Assembly: GCF_028462125.1 (NCBI RefSeq)
Contig: NZ_CP115468.1
Span: 3,589,559 to 3,653,558 of the forward strand
Reading direction: 5' to 3'
DNA length: 64,000 bases
Source of the DNA: Leptospira sp. GIMC2001
GTDB taxonomy: Bacteria; Spirochaetota; Leptospiria; Leptospirales; Leptospiraceae
Shown: piece by piece, positions 44,938 through 53,710 of the stretch
Layout: every line of letters starts with the position of its first letter
Numbering within the stretch: position 1 is the stretch's first letter
Translations under genes and position numbers: made by a program
Notes under the pieces: model-generated
The model's input: only the letters and a program-made list of their open reading frames with translations
Told to the model about the DNA's origin: nothing
Database searches by the model: none

Positions 44938-47082
44938 ATGATTAGAAACATAAATTTTGTTCTCTTGATATGTATTTTCTTTATAACAATTGCACAGACT
45001 GATAGATTATCTGCGCAAAGTTCAGGAGTTTCAACACCGACGAAAAAGGAATTCAAAAATTATTCCTATCAGGGTAGGCACTCATCAATTGAGTTATATG
45101 CAACTACTGATTCTTATATACTTCATTTAAAACCAAATGCTGGATGGCGAATCTTTTGGAAGAATCCGGGTGATTCTGGTTCACCATTGAAAATCAATTG
45201 GATGCAATATCCGGAAGGCTGGAACGGGAATTGGAAGTGGCCACAACCTAACAGAATTCAAACGAATGAAGAAGTAAATTTTGGATATAAAGATTCTATT
45301 TACTTAATTTCTGATTCAGCGCATAATAATATTACAAATTCCGAGAAAACGCTCAGTGGTGAATTTCGTTGGATGGTCTGTAAGGAAGAATGCGAAACAG
45401 AGAACGCCGAAATAACTGCCCTAGATATATCGAAAAATCCAGGAATGCTATCTAAGCTCAATTCCGAGATTTCTAATCTGTCCCATCACTATCCTATTCA
45501 GAAAGATCCAAATTGGAAGTTTGGATTTCGAACTACATCAGATAAATATATTATTGAATTGGATTTCCAGAATAGTGATTTGGATATCAAACAATCAGAG
45601 AATCCCAATATCGATTTTTTTCCTGATGATCCTGGATCAGTTTCTGCGAAGCTTTTAAATATTCGAAAAGTTTCTGATTCCGTATGGGAAATGGATCTAT
45701 CTAAGCCAGATCATTTAGAATCAGAACCGGAAATCTTGAGCGGTCTATTGGTTATTGGGGATAAATCTTTTGATATTTCAATAGGTAAGGAATCATCATA
45801 CTTTTTTATTCAAGCAATTATATTCGCTTTTTTGGGTGGATTATTGCTGAACTTAATGCCTTGTGTATTTCCAATTCTCGCGATGAAAGCGATGTCGGTA
45901 GTTGGCTCTAACAATCTTCTAACAAAAGATAGACGAAAAGATTCATTCTTTTATGCAATGGGAATCATTGTGTTTTTCTGGATTCTATTTTTCGTTTTTG
46001 CAGCCTTGAAGTCGGGAGGATCTGCACTTGGATGGGGATTCCAATTGCAGAATCCAGCATTTTTGTTTTTGCTAGTTTTACTTTTTGTATTTATGGGTTT
46101 TCAGATGTTAGGCTGGCTTGAATTCAGCGTCGGAGTATCTGGCAAAATATCTCAATTGACAGAGAAGAAAGGAGGAAGCGGATCCTTCTTCTCGGGCGGC
46201 TTAGCAGTTCTAGTTGCAACACCGTGCACGGCACCGTTTATGGGTACGGCACTTGCTTTTGCTTTATCCGAATCTATATGGATTGGGTTTCCAATTTTTA
46301 CAGCACTAGGTCTTGGAATGGCAATTCCAATTGTAGTCCTACAGAATAGTTCCTTTATTGCAAAAAGGATTCCAAAACCTGGTCCTTGGATGGAAACATT
46401 CAAGGAGTTCTTAGCATTCCCCCTATTCTTAACAGCCGTTTGGTTGCTATGGATATTGACTGGTATCACAGATCGCAATCAGGGATTTTTTGTCTTGGCA
46501 GGAATCATCATTCTGGTCTTTATTTTGTGGGCGGTCAAAAAAGTACAGAGACCCGCAATCAAAGCCATACTCTTTGCAAGCTTTCTTGCAACAATAGTAT
46601 CTCTAAGCTATGATTTAGTGATAAGCCATTCATCTAAACAATCGAGTCTGTCTGGCAAAAATTTATTAACCAATCCAGATAGCATTTTGAATTTTGGCAA
46701 TTCCAATGAGAACTCAGAATTTGCATATGGATTCGATAACGCGACTCCCTACTCCAAACAAATTTTAATGTCTGCTCTCAAGACCAAGTCTCCTGTCTTC
46801 TTCTACTTCACTGCAGACTGGTGTGTTACTTGCAAATACAATGAGAAGACAGTCTTCAATTTACATTCAGTAAAAAACAAATTTCTAACAAATGAAGTAA
46901 TCGTAATAAAGGCAGATTGGACCAATGAAGATCCTGCTATCACAGAAGCATTGGAAAGCTACGGACGCAACGGTGTTCCACTTTATGTCTTTTTTCCAGA
47001 ACGAAATCGAAAGAACCCCAAAATTTTGCCCCAGATTCTCACGAAAGAAATCTTAACGCAAGAGATGAGACTAACTCAATAG
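44938..47082 (+). CDS. DsbD/ScsB-like thiol:disulfide interchange protein
   Basis: 714 residues: a signal peptide (about 1-25), an N-terminal periplasmic domain (about 35-275) with the VCKEECE cysteine pair, an eight-helix CcdA-like membrane domain (about 285-550) with NLMPCVFP and ATPCTAPF, and a C-terminal thioredoxin-like domain with DWCVTCK. It moves reducing electrons from cytoplasmic thioredoxin to the periplasm. Known clients include apocytochrome c cysteines and envelope reductases, which links it to ccmE/ccmF in this window (inference). The ATG directly follows the TAA of the oxidoreductase gene. Confidence 0.92.
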   Translation: MIRNINFVLLICIFFITIAQTDRLSAQSSGVSTPTKKEFKNYSYQGRHSSIELYATTDSYILHLKPNAGWRIFWKNPGDSGSPLKINWMQYPEGWNGNWKWPQPNRIQTNEEVNFGYKDSIYLISDSAHNNITNSEKTLSGEFRWMVCKEECETENAEITALDISKNPGMLSKLNSEISNLSHHYPIQKDPNWKFGFRTTSDKYIIELDFQNSDLDIKQSENPNIDFFPDDPGSVSAKLLNIRKVSDSVWEMDLSKPDHLESEPEILSGLLVIGDKSFDISIGKESSYFFIQAIIFAFLGGLLLNLMPCVFPILAMKAMSVVGSNNLLTKDRRKDSFFYAMGIIVFFWILFFVFAALKSGGSALGWGFQLQNPAFLFLLVLLFVFMGFQMLGWLEFSVGVSGKISQLTEKKGGSGSFFSGGLAVLVATPCTAPFMGTALAFALSESIWIGFPIFTALGLGMAIPIVVLQNSSFIAKRIPKPGPWMETFKEFLAFPLFLTAVWLLWILTGITDRNQGFFVLAGIIILVFILWAVKKVQRPAIKAILFASFLATIVSLSYDLVISHSSKQSSLSGKNLLTNPDSILNFGNSNENSEFAYGFDNATPYSKQILMSALKTKSPVFFYFTADWCVTCKYNEKTVFNLHSVKNKFLTNEVIVIKADWTNEDPAITEALESYGRNGVPLYVFFPERNRKNPKILPQILTKEILTQEMRLTQ

Positions 47083-47139
47083 AAATGACAGATTAAATTC
47101 TTTTCCTGATTAGAAAATATTCCTTGTTTTAACATTCAG

Positions 47140-49170
47140 TTGCCATATATTTTGGCTAAGTTGTCACATCTTTTTCGATATATACTGATTGTTCTTTTAT
47201 GCTTTGCCAATACGAAAATGTTTGCGCAGGCGAATCCTTTTATTATTTCCAGTTCGTCGATTGAGGCGGGTTTTGGTGAGAACTGTGATTACTTAGATGA
47301 TGCCGATCGTTTGTATACGATTGATCAAGTTGCATCTTCTTCTTTCCAAGAGTCATTTCGAAAAATTGAATTGAGTCAACCAGCTTTCGGATATTCGCAC
47401 TCCGCAATATGGCTTCGTTGTTCTGCTCAGAACAATGTTCCCGAAGAAGTAGATTTTTTTATAGAGATCCCTTATCCACTTTTGGATGATATTCGATTCT
47501 TCACGCCAGGTAGAAAAGGAGGATTTCAAGAATCAAGATCTGGTGATAATTATCCTTTTCTGCAAAGAAGTATTGTTTATAGAAATTTTTTATTTCCAAT
47601 CACTATCAAAAAAAATTCTAGCTTGAGTTTCTATATTCGTGTCACAAATGGCGGCGCTCTCAACATCCCACTCTATGCGTGGAGCAGCGACAAGCTCATT
47701 GAAAAGATCCAAATTGATCAGCTCATTCTTGGAGTCTTTTTTGGCATTGTCATTGTAATGATCCTATACAATGGCTTCTTGTTTAGTTTTATTCGAGAGC
47801 TTCATTATTTGTATTATGTTTTATTCCTCTGCGGTTGGTTACTTGTGATGGGTACTCTCAATGGAATTTCTTTTCAATATCTATGGCCCAATTCAATCTG
47901 GTGGGCAAATTATAATTTCCCTATAGCGATTTTTTTCACTTCTGTCTGGGCACTTTTGTTCACAAGATCTATATTAAATACGAAAGAATTTACTTATTTT
48001 TTCGATCGAATACTCAATTCATTAGTATATGTAAACGCTGTGGGAATTGCAGTTCCATTTATTGTAGATTACATCTACAGCTTAAGAATTGCACTCGCCC
48101 TTGTCTGCGTTGAGCTAGTTCTTATTCTTATCGTTGCTATAGTAGTTTATAGAAAAGAGAAAGTCCCAGCAAAATATTTCCTTTGGTCATGGACTGGTTT
48201 TCTTGCTGGAATTTTAGTTTATCAGATGCATTCTTTTGGATGGCTGTCACAATCCAATGGGATCTATTGGTCTATTCATATTGGTGCATCAGTCGAAGTC
48301 ATATTATTTGCATTGGCTCTAGCTGATCGAATCAACCTAATTCGTAGAGAAAATGAATCAACTCAAGAAGAAGTCATCCGAATGCAAAAAATTGCAATCG
48401 AGAATATAAAAACAACTCAGAAACAACAAGAGCACCTAATTGCAATTAACCAGGAAATGAAGATCGCAAGAGAGATTCATCAAGCAATCCTTCCTCAGAA
48501 AATTCCCAAATTACCAACCCTCAAAATCACTGTCTGCTATGAACCAAAAGAAGAAATTGGTGGAGATTTATACGAATTCATCGAAGAAGAGAACACTGGA
48601 AACTTAGGCGTTCTCGTTGCCGATGTAACTGGACATGGAATTCCTGCAGCACAAGTGTCTTCGATGGTAAAAGCAATTTTTACCTTTCACAAAAAATGGA
48701 TTAGCAAGCCCGATAGACTTCTCCGAGAAATGAACGGAACCTTACTGGAAACTCACAATAACCAAATGGTGACAGCTGCTTATCTCTATATCGATACCAA
48801 AACTCGCTTGGTCAATTATGCAAACTCTGGTCATCCACCTTTACTCGTCTGGCGTAAGAAGAAAATGGAAGTTGAGAGTTACTATCCTGAAGGTAAAATA
48901 CTAGGTTGGATGGATGATTCCTTGAATAAGGCAGACAGCATTCAATTATCTAAAGGTGATAAGATTTTTCTTTTTACTGATGGAATAACAGATGTTCGGC
49001 GGTCGGTAGGTGAAGTATGGGGAGAAGAAAATTTTTCGCGGTTCATTAGAGATCATGCCTCCCTTCCAACCGATGACTTCGTAAGTGAACTCTTGCAAAC
49101 TCTTAAGAATTTCTCTGGTCTTTACAATGGCTTTGAAGATGATCTAACTTTGCTAATTTTAGAATTTTAA
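47140..49170 (+). CDS. 7TMR-DISM receptor with SpoIIE-type PP2C phosphatase output
   Basis: 676 residues from TTG 47140; no ATG precedes the signal peptide, so TTG (47140 or 47152) is likely used. The order is a signal peptide, a 7TMR-DISMED2-type periplasmic domain (about 30-185), seven helices (190-400), a coiled segment with MKIAREIHQAILPQ (RsbU linker-like) and a PP2C SpoIIE domain with IGGDLYEF, VADVTGHG, YANSGHPPLL, FTDGITD and EDDLTLL. It should dephosphorylate an anti-anti-sigma factor in a partner-switching pathway; no such partner is in the window. Confidence 0.93.
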   Translation: MPYILAKLSHLFRYILIVLLCFANTKMFAQANPFIISSSSIEAGFGENCDYLDDADRLYTIDQVASSSFQESFRKIELSQPAFGYSHSAIWLRCSAQNNVPEEVDFFIEIPYPLLDDIRFFTPGRKGGFQESRSGDNYPFLQRSIVYRNFLFPITIKKNSSLSFYIRVTNGGALNIPLYAWSSDKLIEKIQIDQLILGVFFGIVIVMILYNGFLFSFIRELHYLYYVLFLCGWLLVMGTLNGISFQYLWPNSIWWANYNFPIAIFFTSVWALLFTRSILNTKEFTYFFDRILNSLVYVNAVGIAVPFIVDYIYSLRIALALVCVELVLILIVAIVVYRKEKVPAKYFLWSWTGFLAGILVYQMHSFGWLSQSNGIYWSIHIGASVEVILFALALADRINLIRRENESTQEEVIRMQKIAIENIKTTQKQQEHLIAINQEMKIAREIHQAILPQKIPKLPTLKITVCYEPKEEIGGDLYEFIEEENTGNLGVLVADVTGHGIPAAQVSSMVKAIFTFHKKWISKPDRLLREMNGTLLETHNNQMVTAAYLYIDTKTRLVNYANSGHPPLLVWRKKKMEVESYYPEGKILGWMDDSLNKADSIQLSKGDKIFLFTDGITDVRRSVGEVWGEENFSRFIRDHASLPTDDFVSELLQTLKNFSGLYNGFEDDLTLLILEF

Positions 49171-49318
49171 AAATACGCATTCTTATCTCAAACTTATCGA
49201 TATATCCCAATTTTGCTAAATTCAGAGAATAAATGGTCTCTAAAAATGTTTCGGGACAATTTGCTCTATCGACAAAATGTTCGAATTCTACTGTTCCCAA
49301 TAGCCTATTCCGAAGCCT

Positions 49319-49342
49319 GCAATGATTATTTTTAATCATTGC
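49319..49342. terminator. perfect 10-bp hairpin, possible terminator of the PP2C gene
   Basis: GCAATGATTA (49319-49328) pairs perfectly with TAATCATTGC (49333-49342) around TTTT. It lies about 150 bases after the PP2C stop and 244 before the next start. There is no T tract after it, so intrinsic termination is doubtful; a processing or regulatory structure is the alternative. The rest of 49171-49501 shows no gene. Confidence 0.35.
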
Positions 49343-49501
49343 GTCTGATGGCATGCTGAATTTAGAAGAATTTTCGCGATTTTTTGACTTTTTAGGCTAA
49401 TAATGCTGATAAATCAAGGTGAAATGGTAAGAAAACTCATTAAATCGCTTGATTTTTCCGCAACTTACGAAAAAAATAAAAAATCGGATAAAAAAAGATT
49501 A

Positions 49502-49585
49502 ATTTCAATCGAACAAAATGATTGAAATCAGTCTAAATGGTGTAGAGAGCGAAAGCTCCTAAAATAAAAAACGAGGATAACAAAG
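49502..49585 (+). promoter_or_regulatory. structured leader and ribosome site of the small secreted protein gene
   Basis: ATTTCAATC (49502-49510) pairs with GATTGAAAT (49520-49528). A second short hairpin GAGC-GAAA-GCTC (49547-49558) closes with a GNRA tetraloop. A good ribosome site, GAGGA, then precedes the ATG by about eight bases. Such paired stems may stabilise the message. Confidence 0.45.
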
Positions 49586-49912
49586 ATGAAAAACCTAATC
49601 AAAACAACAATCGCAACTATAGTTGCTCTCGGACTTTCCTTCACAAGCTTGTCAGCTATCGATCAAAGCACTAAGCTTAAAATGATGGAAGAAGCAATCG
49701 TGGAATCAGCTGCAACACCAGCTCAAAAATCAGTTGTTTCTAACTACATGAACAATGTAGCTAAAGAAAAACTAGAGTTGGCTCAAAGCCTACGTGACAG
49801 AGCTAACAGTCCTAAAGCAGGTAAAGTAGCTTACAAAAATGCAGAAAAAAGAGACCTTCTCAAGAAAGCTGCAAGACTAGAAGCAGAAGCAAAAAATTAC
49901 CAAAACTTCTAA
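49586..49912 (+). CDS. small secreted helical protein
   Basis: 108 residues with a classical signal peptide (cleavage after SLSA, about residue 24) and a mature 84-residue, highly charged, Ala/Lys/Glu-rich helical chain without cysteine. No family is recognised. The strong ribosome site, a leader with two hairpins and a strong GC-rich terminator suggest a well-expressed, monocistronic periplasmic or outer-membrane-associated protein. A lipid or metal role cannot be inferred from sequence. Confidence 0.8.
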   Translation: MKNLIKTTIATIVALGLSFTSLSAIDQSTKLKMMEEAIVESAATPAQKSVVSNYMNNVAKEKLELAQSLRDRANSPKAGKVAYKNAEKRDLLKKAARLEAEAKNYQNF

Positions 49913-49949
49913 GTCCAGAACTTCAATATAAATTCAAAGAACATTCAAA

Positions 49950-49974
49950 GGCCGGGACATCCCGGCCCTTTTAT
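49950..49974 (+). terminator. strong Rho-independent terminator
   Basis: GGCCGGG (49950-49956), loop ACAT, CCCGGCC (49961-49967), then CTTTTATTT. The all-GC stem stands out in this AT-rich DNA. It ends the small secreted protein gene and overlaps the 3' end of pyrC on the other strand, so it may act in both directions. Confidence 0.9.
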
Positions 49975-51329
49975 TTGCTTCTATCAAATTCCAATCTTTT
50001 GCCAAGACCAGGCTCAGACCATACTCCCTCTTTATAAACAAGATTCCCGTTCACAAATGTTCCAACCACTTTCGAATGAAAACTATCCCCTTCAAATGGC
50101 GACCAACCACATTTGTAATTGATATTGGATTTGCTTACTTGCCATTCCGCCTCCAAATCAACTAGAGTGAGGTCCGCAAAATATCCTTCTCTAAGATAAC
50201 CTCGTTCTTTGATTCGAAAAATCTCAGCTGGTGCGTGACACATTTTATTGACAATGAATTCTAACTGAATCTCACCCTTTTTATAAAATTCTAGCATTGC
50301 TATAAGTGAATGGGCAACCAATGGACCACCACCTGGTGCTTTGAAATAGGTATTCTCCTTTTCTTCAATCGTATGCGGTGCATGATCGGTTGCTATAACA
50401 TCGATTTTGCCTTCTTTTAGAGCTTTCCATAGACCAAGCCTATCTGATTCTTTTTTTATCGCGGGGTTCCATTTGATATAGGCTCCTTTTGTTTTATAAT
50501 CTTTCTCCGAGAACCACAAATGGTGAACACAAACTTCTGCTGTGATTCTTTTCTCACGTAAGTTTTGGTTTGGATCAAGAAGCGCCATTTCTTTCTCGGT
50601 CGTTAAATGGAGAATATGAATTCTAGTATTGAATTCTTTTGCCATAGAAACAGCAAAGGACGAAGATAGATAGCAGGCTTCTTCGGATCGAATGATCGGA
50701 TGCATTTCGATTGGAACATTCTCTCCATATTTTGCTTTCATCTCTTCGATATTTCTTCTAATAGTAGGTTCATCTTCGCAGTGGAGAGAGATTGGAATAT
50801 CAGGATTGTTTTTCGAGAACAGTGATCTTAAAATTTCTGGATTGTCGACTAACATATTACCAGTCGACGCCCCCATAAAAATTTTGATCCCGCACACATT
50901 GGTCGGATCCGTTTTAAGAACTTCTTCCAGATTGTTATTCGAAGTTCCCATAAAGAATGAATAGTTGCAAAATGATCTCTTTGACGCTGCTTCGTATTTT
51001 TTCTCGAGTAACTCTTGAGTTAGAGTCTGAGGATTGGTGTTCGGCATTTCCATAAAGGAGGTCGTTCCACCCGATACTGCCGAGTGTGAACCATACCATA
51101 AATCTTCTTTGTATTCTAGTCCGGGTTCGCGAAAATGAACTTGTGTGTCTATCACACCTGGCAATAAATACTTGCCTGATGCATCAATCACAGTAGATCC
51201 AGGATATTTGGATGGATCGATTCCATTTCTATCGATCTTAGATATTCTCTCCCCTTCTATGAGAACATCAGCTGTATAAATTTTGTTTTCATTGATGCAT
51301 TGAGCGTTAGTGATCAAGGTTCTTTTCAT
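49971..51329 (-). CDS. pyrC: dihydroorotase, class I
   Basis: 452 residues; it catalyses ring closure of carbamoyl-aspartate to dihydroorotate in pyrimidine synthesis. Amidohydrolase signatures: DTQVHFREPG (61-70), carboxylated-Lys motif CGIKIFMG (Lys149), HCED (His183), HILHLTT and ATDHAPHT (catalytic Asp). The first His of the usual HxH pair is Gln63 here, a substitution I also associate with Bacteroidetes-type enzymes. An allantoinase or hydantoinase cannot be fully excluded. Single gene, starting at ATG 51329 and ending in the shared terminator. Confidence 0.85.
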   Translation of the reverse strand: MKRTLITNAQCINENKIYTADVLIEGERISKIDRNGIDPSKYPGSTVIDASGKYLLPGVIDTQVHFREPGLEYKEDLWYGSHSAVSGGTTSFMEMPNTNPQTLTQELLEKKYEAASKRSFCNYSFFMGTSNNNLEEVLKTDPTNVCGIKIFMGASTGNMLVDNPEILRSLFSKNNPDIPISLHCEDEPTIRRNIEEMKAKYGENVPIEMHPIIRSEEACYLSSSFAVSMAKEFNTRIHILHLTTEKEMALLDPNQNLREKRITAEVCVHHLWFSEKDYKTKGAYIKWNPAIKKESDRLGLWKALKEGKIDVIATDHAPHTIEEKENTYFKAPGGGPLVAHSLIAMLEFYKKGEIQLEFIVNKMCHAPAEIFRIKERGYLREGYFADLTLVDLEAEWQVSKSNINYKCGWSPFEGDSFHSKVVGTFVNGNLVYKEGVWSEPGLGKRLEFDRSK

Positions 51330-51404
51330 AAGGTTTTACCTTCTTACATTATGTAAAAAGCCACTTCGCCCTCAAGTCTGAAAACTAATTGTATGACTAA
51401 AAAT

Positions 51405-53579
51405 TTAAGATTGAATCTGCTTCATATCATCCCGGCTATAAGTAAAAGGACTGCTGCCCTTCGTAAGCCGACTCTGATATTCTGGAAGAAATCCAACCCA
51501 TCTCTGATCCCGTTCTGGTTTCGGTGGAAGATTAAATGGCTTCGGAATGATGGATAGAATTGCTGACTCATCAACTTCATCAATCAAATCTTCCGGTAAG
51601 AATTTCTTCGCATACTCACGATAGACACCAGAAGTAATAAATAGATCCAAAAGATCTGGATCAAGATGATTGTCCATTTTCATATATCCCATGATCTTCA
51701 TAGTTTCTGAAAGTGGTTTACCCTTTTTATAAGGTCTATCTTGGGCTGTGAGCGCTTCAAAAACATCCGCGATCGCCATAATCCGTGCAGGAATTGACAT
51801 ATCGCCTCCATACAAGCCTTTTGGATATCCCTTACCATCCATCTTTTCATGATGACCGCCAGCATATTCTGGAACCCGCTTCAGGTTGGATGGAAATGGA
51901 AGAGCTTCTAACATTTTTATCGTTTCGACCATATGCCCGTTAATGATCAATCGCTCATCCTCAATCAGGGTACCTTTTCGAATTACAAGGTTCTCTGTCT
52001 CATTCTTGGATAATAATGGTTCAATCTGTCCGCCAACTTTGATCTCTATACCAGAGATTTTTTTGATTCTTTCCACGACCTCATCGGGCAAGAATTCGGT
52101 GCCCTCGTTCGTCTTAACCAACAATTTTTCCATCTCATCAATCTCTTTGAGGCGAAATTCATATCGCTGAGATAGTGAATTGTTACTGGTCTGCAATTCA
52201 GTATGGGAGCTAGTAGCATTATTTCCGTTAGGTTGTTGTGATGAGATTTGTGATTTGAGAAATTCGATCTCCGCATCACGTCGCAATATCTCAATTCTTG
52301 CTCGAACAAGTTCGATTCTATCAAAAATTGTCTCAAGCTTCGTTGCTTTGTCCATCACATGCACAGGCGTTGTTACTTTACCGCAATCGTGCAACCAGGC
52401 TGCAATCTTGAGTTCATATCGTTCGGTATCATTCAAGTTGAAGTACCGAAAGACTCCATTATTTGCATTGCATGCAGCTTCGGCGAGCATCATTGTTAGA
52501 ATGGGGACACGTTCGCAATGTGCGCCTGTATATGGTGATTTAGAGTCAATGGCACCAGCGATCAATTGAATAAAGCTCTCTAGTAAAAGTCTCTGATCAT
52601 TCAATAGTCTCTGGTTGTCAATTGCAACGGCAGCTTGACCCGCAACTGAGCTGACCAATTCATAATCTTTCTCAGAGAAAGGAATCACTTCATCGCCTTG
52701 CATCTCTTCGATGGTTAGCTTTTTATTAAAATTCTTCTTACGATTGATCAATTGAATGACACCGATGATCTCTCCTGCTGGATTCGTCATCGGAATGGTC
52801 ATCATGGATTTGGTATAATAATTATGAGCTTTATCAAAATCAGAATTATAATTGTATTCGGAAGTATTGGGAATCGTATGTACATCATCGATCAATAAGG
52901 GTTTCTTAGTCAGTGCAACATGACCCGCAATTGACTTAGAGTCAATTGGTAACAAGAATTCATCTGCATCAAGCAATAGAACCGAACGCATAAATCGTAA
53001 ATGTGTTGGCTCTCCTCCATTTGACGGACGCTCACCAAGATAGATGGATCCACCATCTGCTGATGTAAGTTCGCGTGCTTTTAAGAGAATTAGCTCAATC
53101 AATTTACCGAAATCATGTTCTGTTGCTAGAGCTTGACCAACAGTTGTTATACGGCGAATGTCTTGAGTATTGATATAAAGACTGGACTGGAGTAAGACAT
53201 TTCGAATCTCTAGATCCATGATTGCAAAACTAGACTCAACGACTTTGAGCATTTGCATCTTGGAAACATTGGTTGGTAAAACTAAATAGACAATATCACT
53301 GGGAACAATAGAAAGACTTTTTTCGTCGAAAGGCTTATCGGTCAAAAGAACGAATTTACTGTTAAGCTCAGGCCGAATTCTGATCTGATTCCAGATATTC
53401 TTTCCATGCGTAAGGAATTCTTCTAGGTTCAAAACAAAGAGAGAGTGATTGATGCCTTCTAAATTGAAATCATTGATCTCTTGAGAAAAATTCGTATCAA
53501 CAATTTTATAATTCTGACTTTTGTTGACAAGACCTGTCAGTGAATTCGAAATAAAAACAGAGCAAGATTGTATATCCAT
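51405..53579 (-). CDS. GAF and HD-GYP domain cyclic-di-GMP phosphodiesterase
   Basis: 724 residues: an N-terminal pseudo-receiver-like region (1-130), a GAF domain (about 145-320), then an HD-GYP domain with an insert (HCERVPIL, LHDCGKVTTP, an extended linker about 430-540, then GHHEKMDGKGYPKGL, IADVFEALTAQDRPYK). The HD and GYP motifs are complete, so hydrolysis of cyclic di-GMP is predicted. It is soluble and probably controlled by a ligand of the GAF domain. Single gene; the 131 bases upstream show no clear promoter. Confidence 0.93.
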   Translation of the reverse strand: MDIQSCSVFISNSLTGLVNKSQNYKIVDTNFSQEINDFNLEGINHSLFVLNLEEFLTHGKNIWNQIRIRPELNSKFVLLTDKPFDEKSLSIVPSDIVYLVLPTNVSKMQMLKVVESSFAIMDLEIRNVLLQSSLYINTQDIRRITTVGQALATEHDFGKLIELILLKARELTSADGGSIYLGERPSNGGEPTHLRFMRSVLLLDADEFLLPIDSKSIAGHVALTKKPLLIDDVHTIPNTSEYNYNSDFDKAHNYYTKSMMTIPMTNPAGEIIGVIQLINRKKNFNKKLTIEEMQGDEVIPFSEKDYELVSSVAGQAAVAIDNQRLLNDQRLLLESFIQLIAGAIDSKSPYTGAHCERVPILTMMLAEAACNANNGVFRYFNLNDTERYELKIAAWLHDCGKVTTPVHVMDKATKLETIFDRIELVRARIEILRRDAEIEFLKSQISSQQPNGNNATSSHTELQTSNNSLSQRYEFRLKEIDEMEKLLVKTNEGTEFLPDEVVERIKKISGIEIKVGGQIEPLLSKNETENLVIRKGTLIEDERLIINGHMVETIKMLEALPFPSNLKRVPEYAGGHHEKMDGKGYPKGLYGGDMSIPARIMAIADVFEALTAQDRPYKKGKPLSETMKIMGYMKMDNHLDPDLLDLFITSGVYREYAKKFLPEDLIDEVDESAILSIIPKPFNLPPKPERDQRWVGFLPEYQSRLTKGSSPFTYSRDDMKQIQS

Positions 53580-53710
53580 CAGAGTTCTTGTCTACCACTT
53601 TGCCTCTGATAAAAATCCAAGGCAAGTCATAATTGACTGATAGGTTGTAACAATGGAAATTTTTGGAAAGATTTTATAGCTTTTTAAAATACAGAATATC
53701 CGTATTAGAG

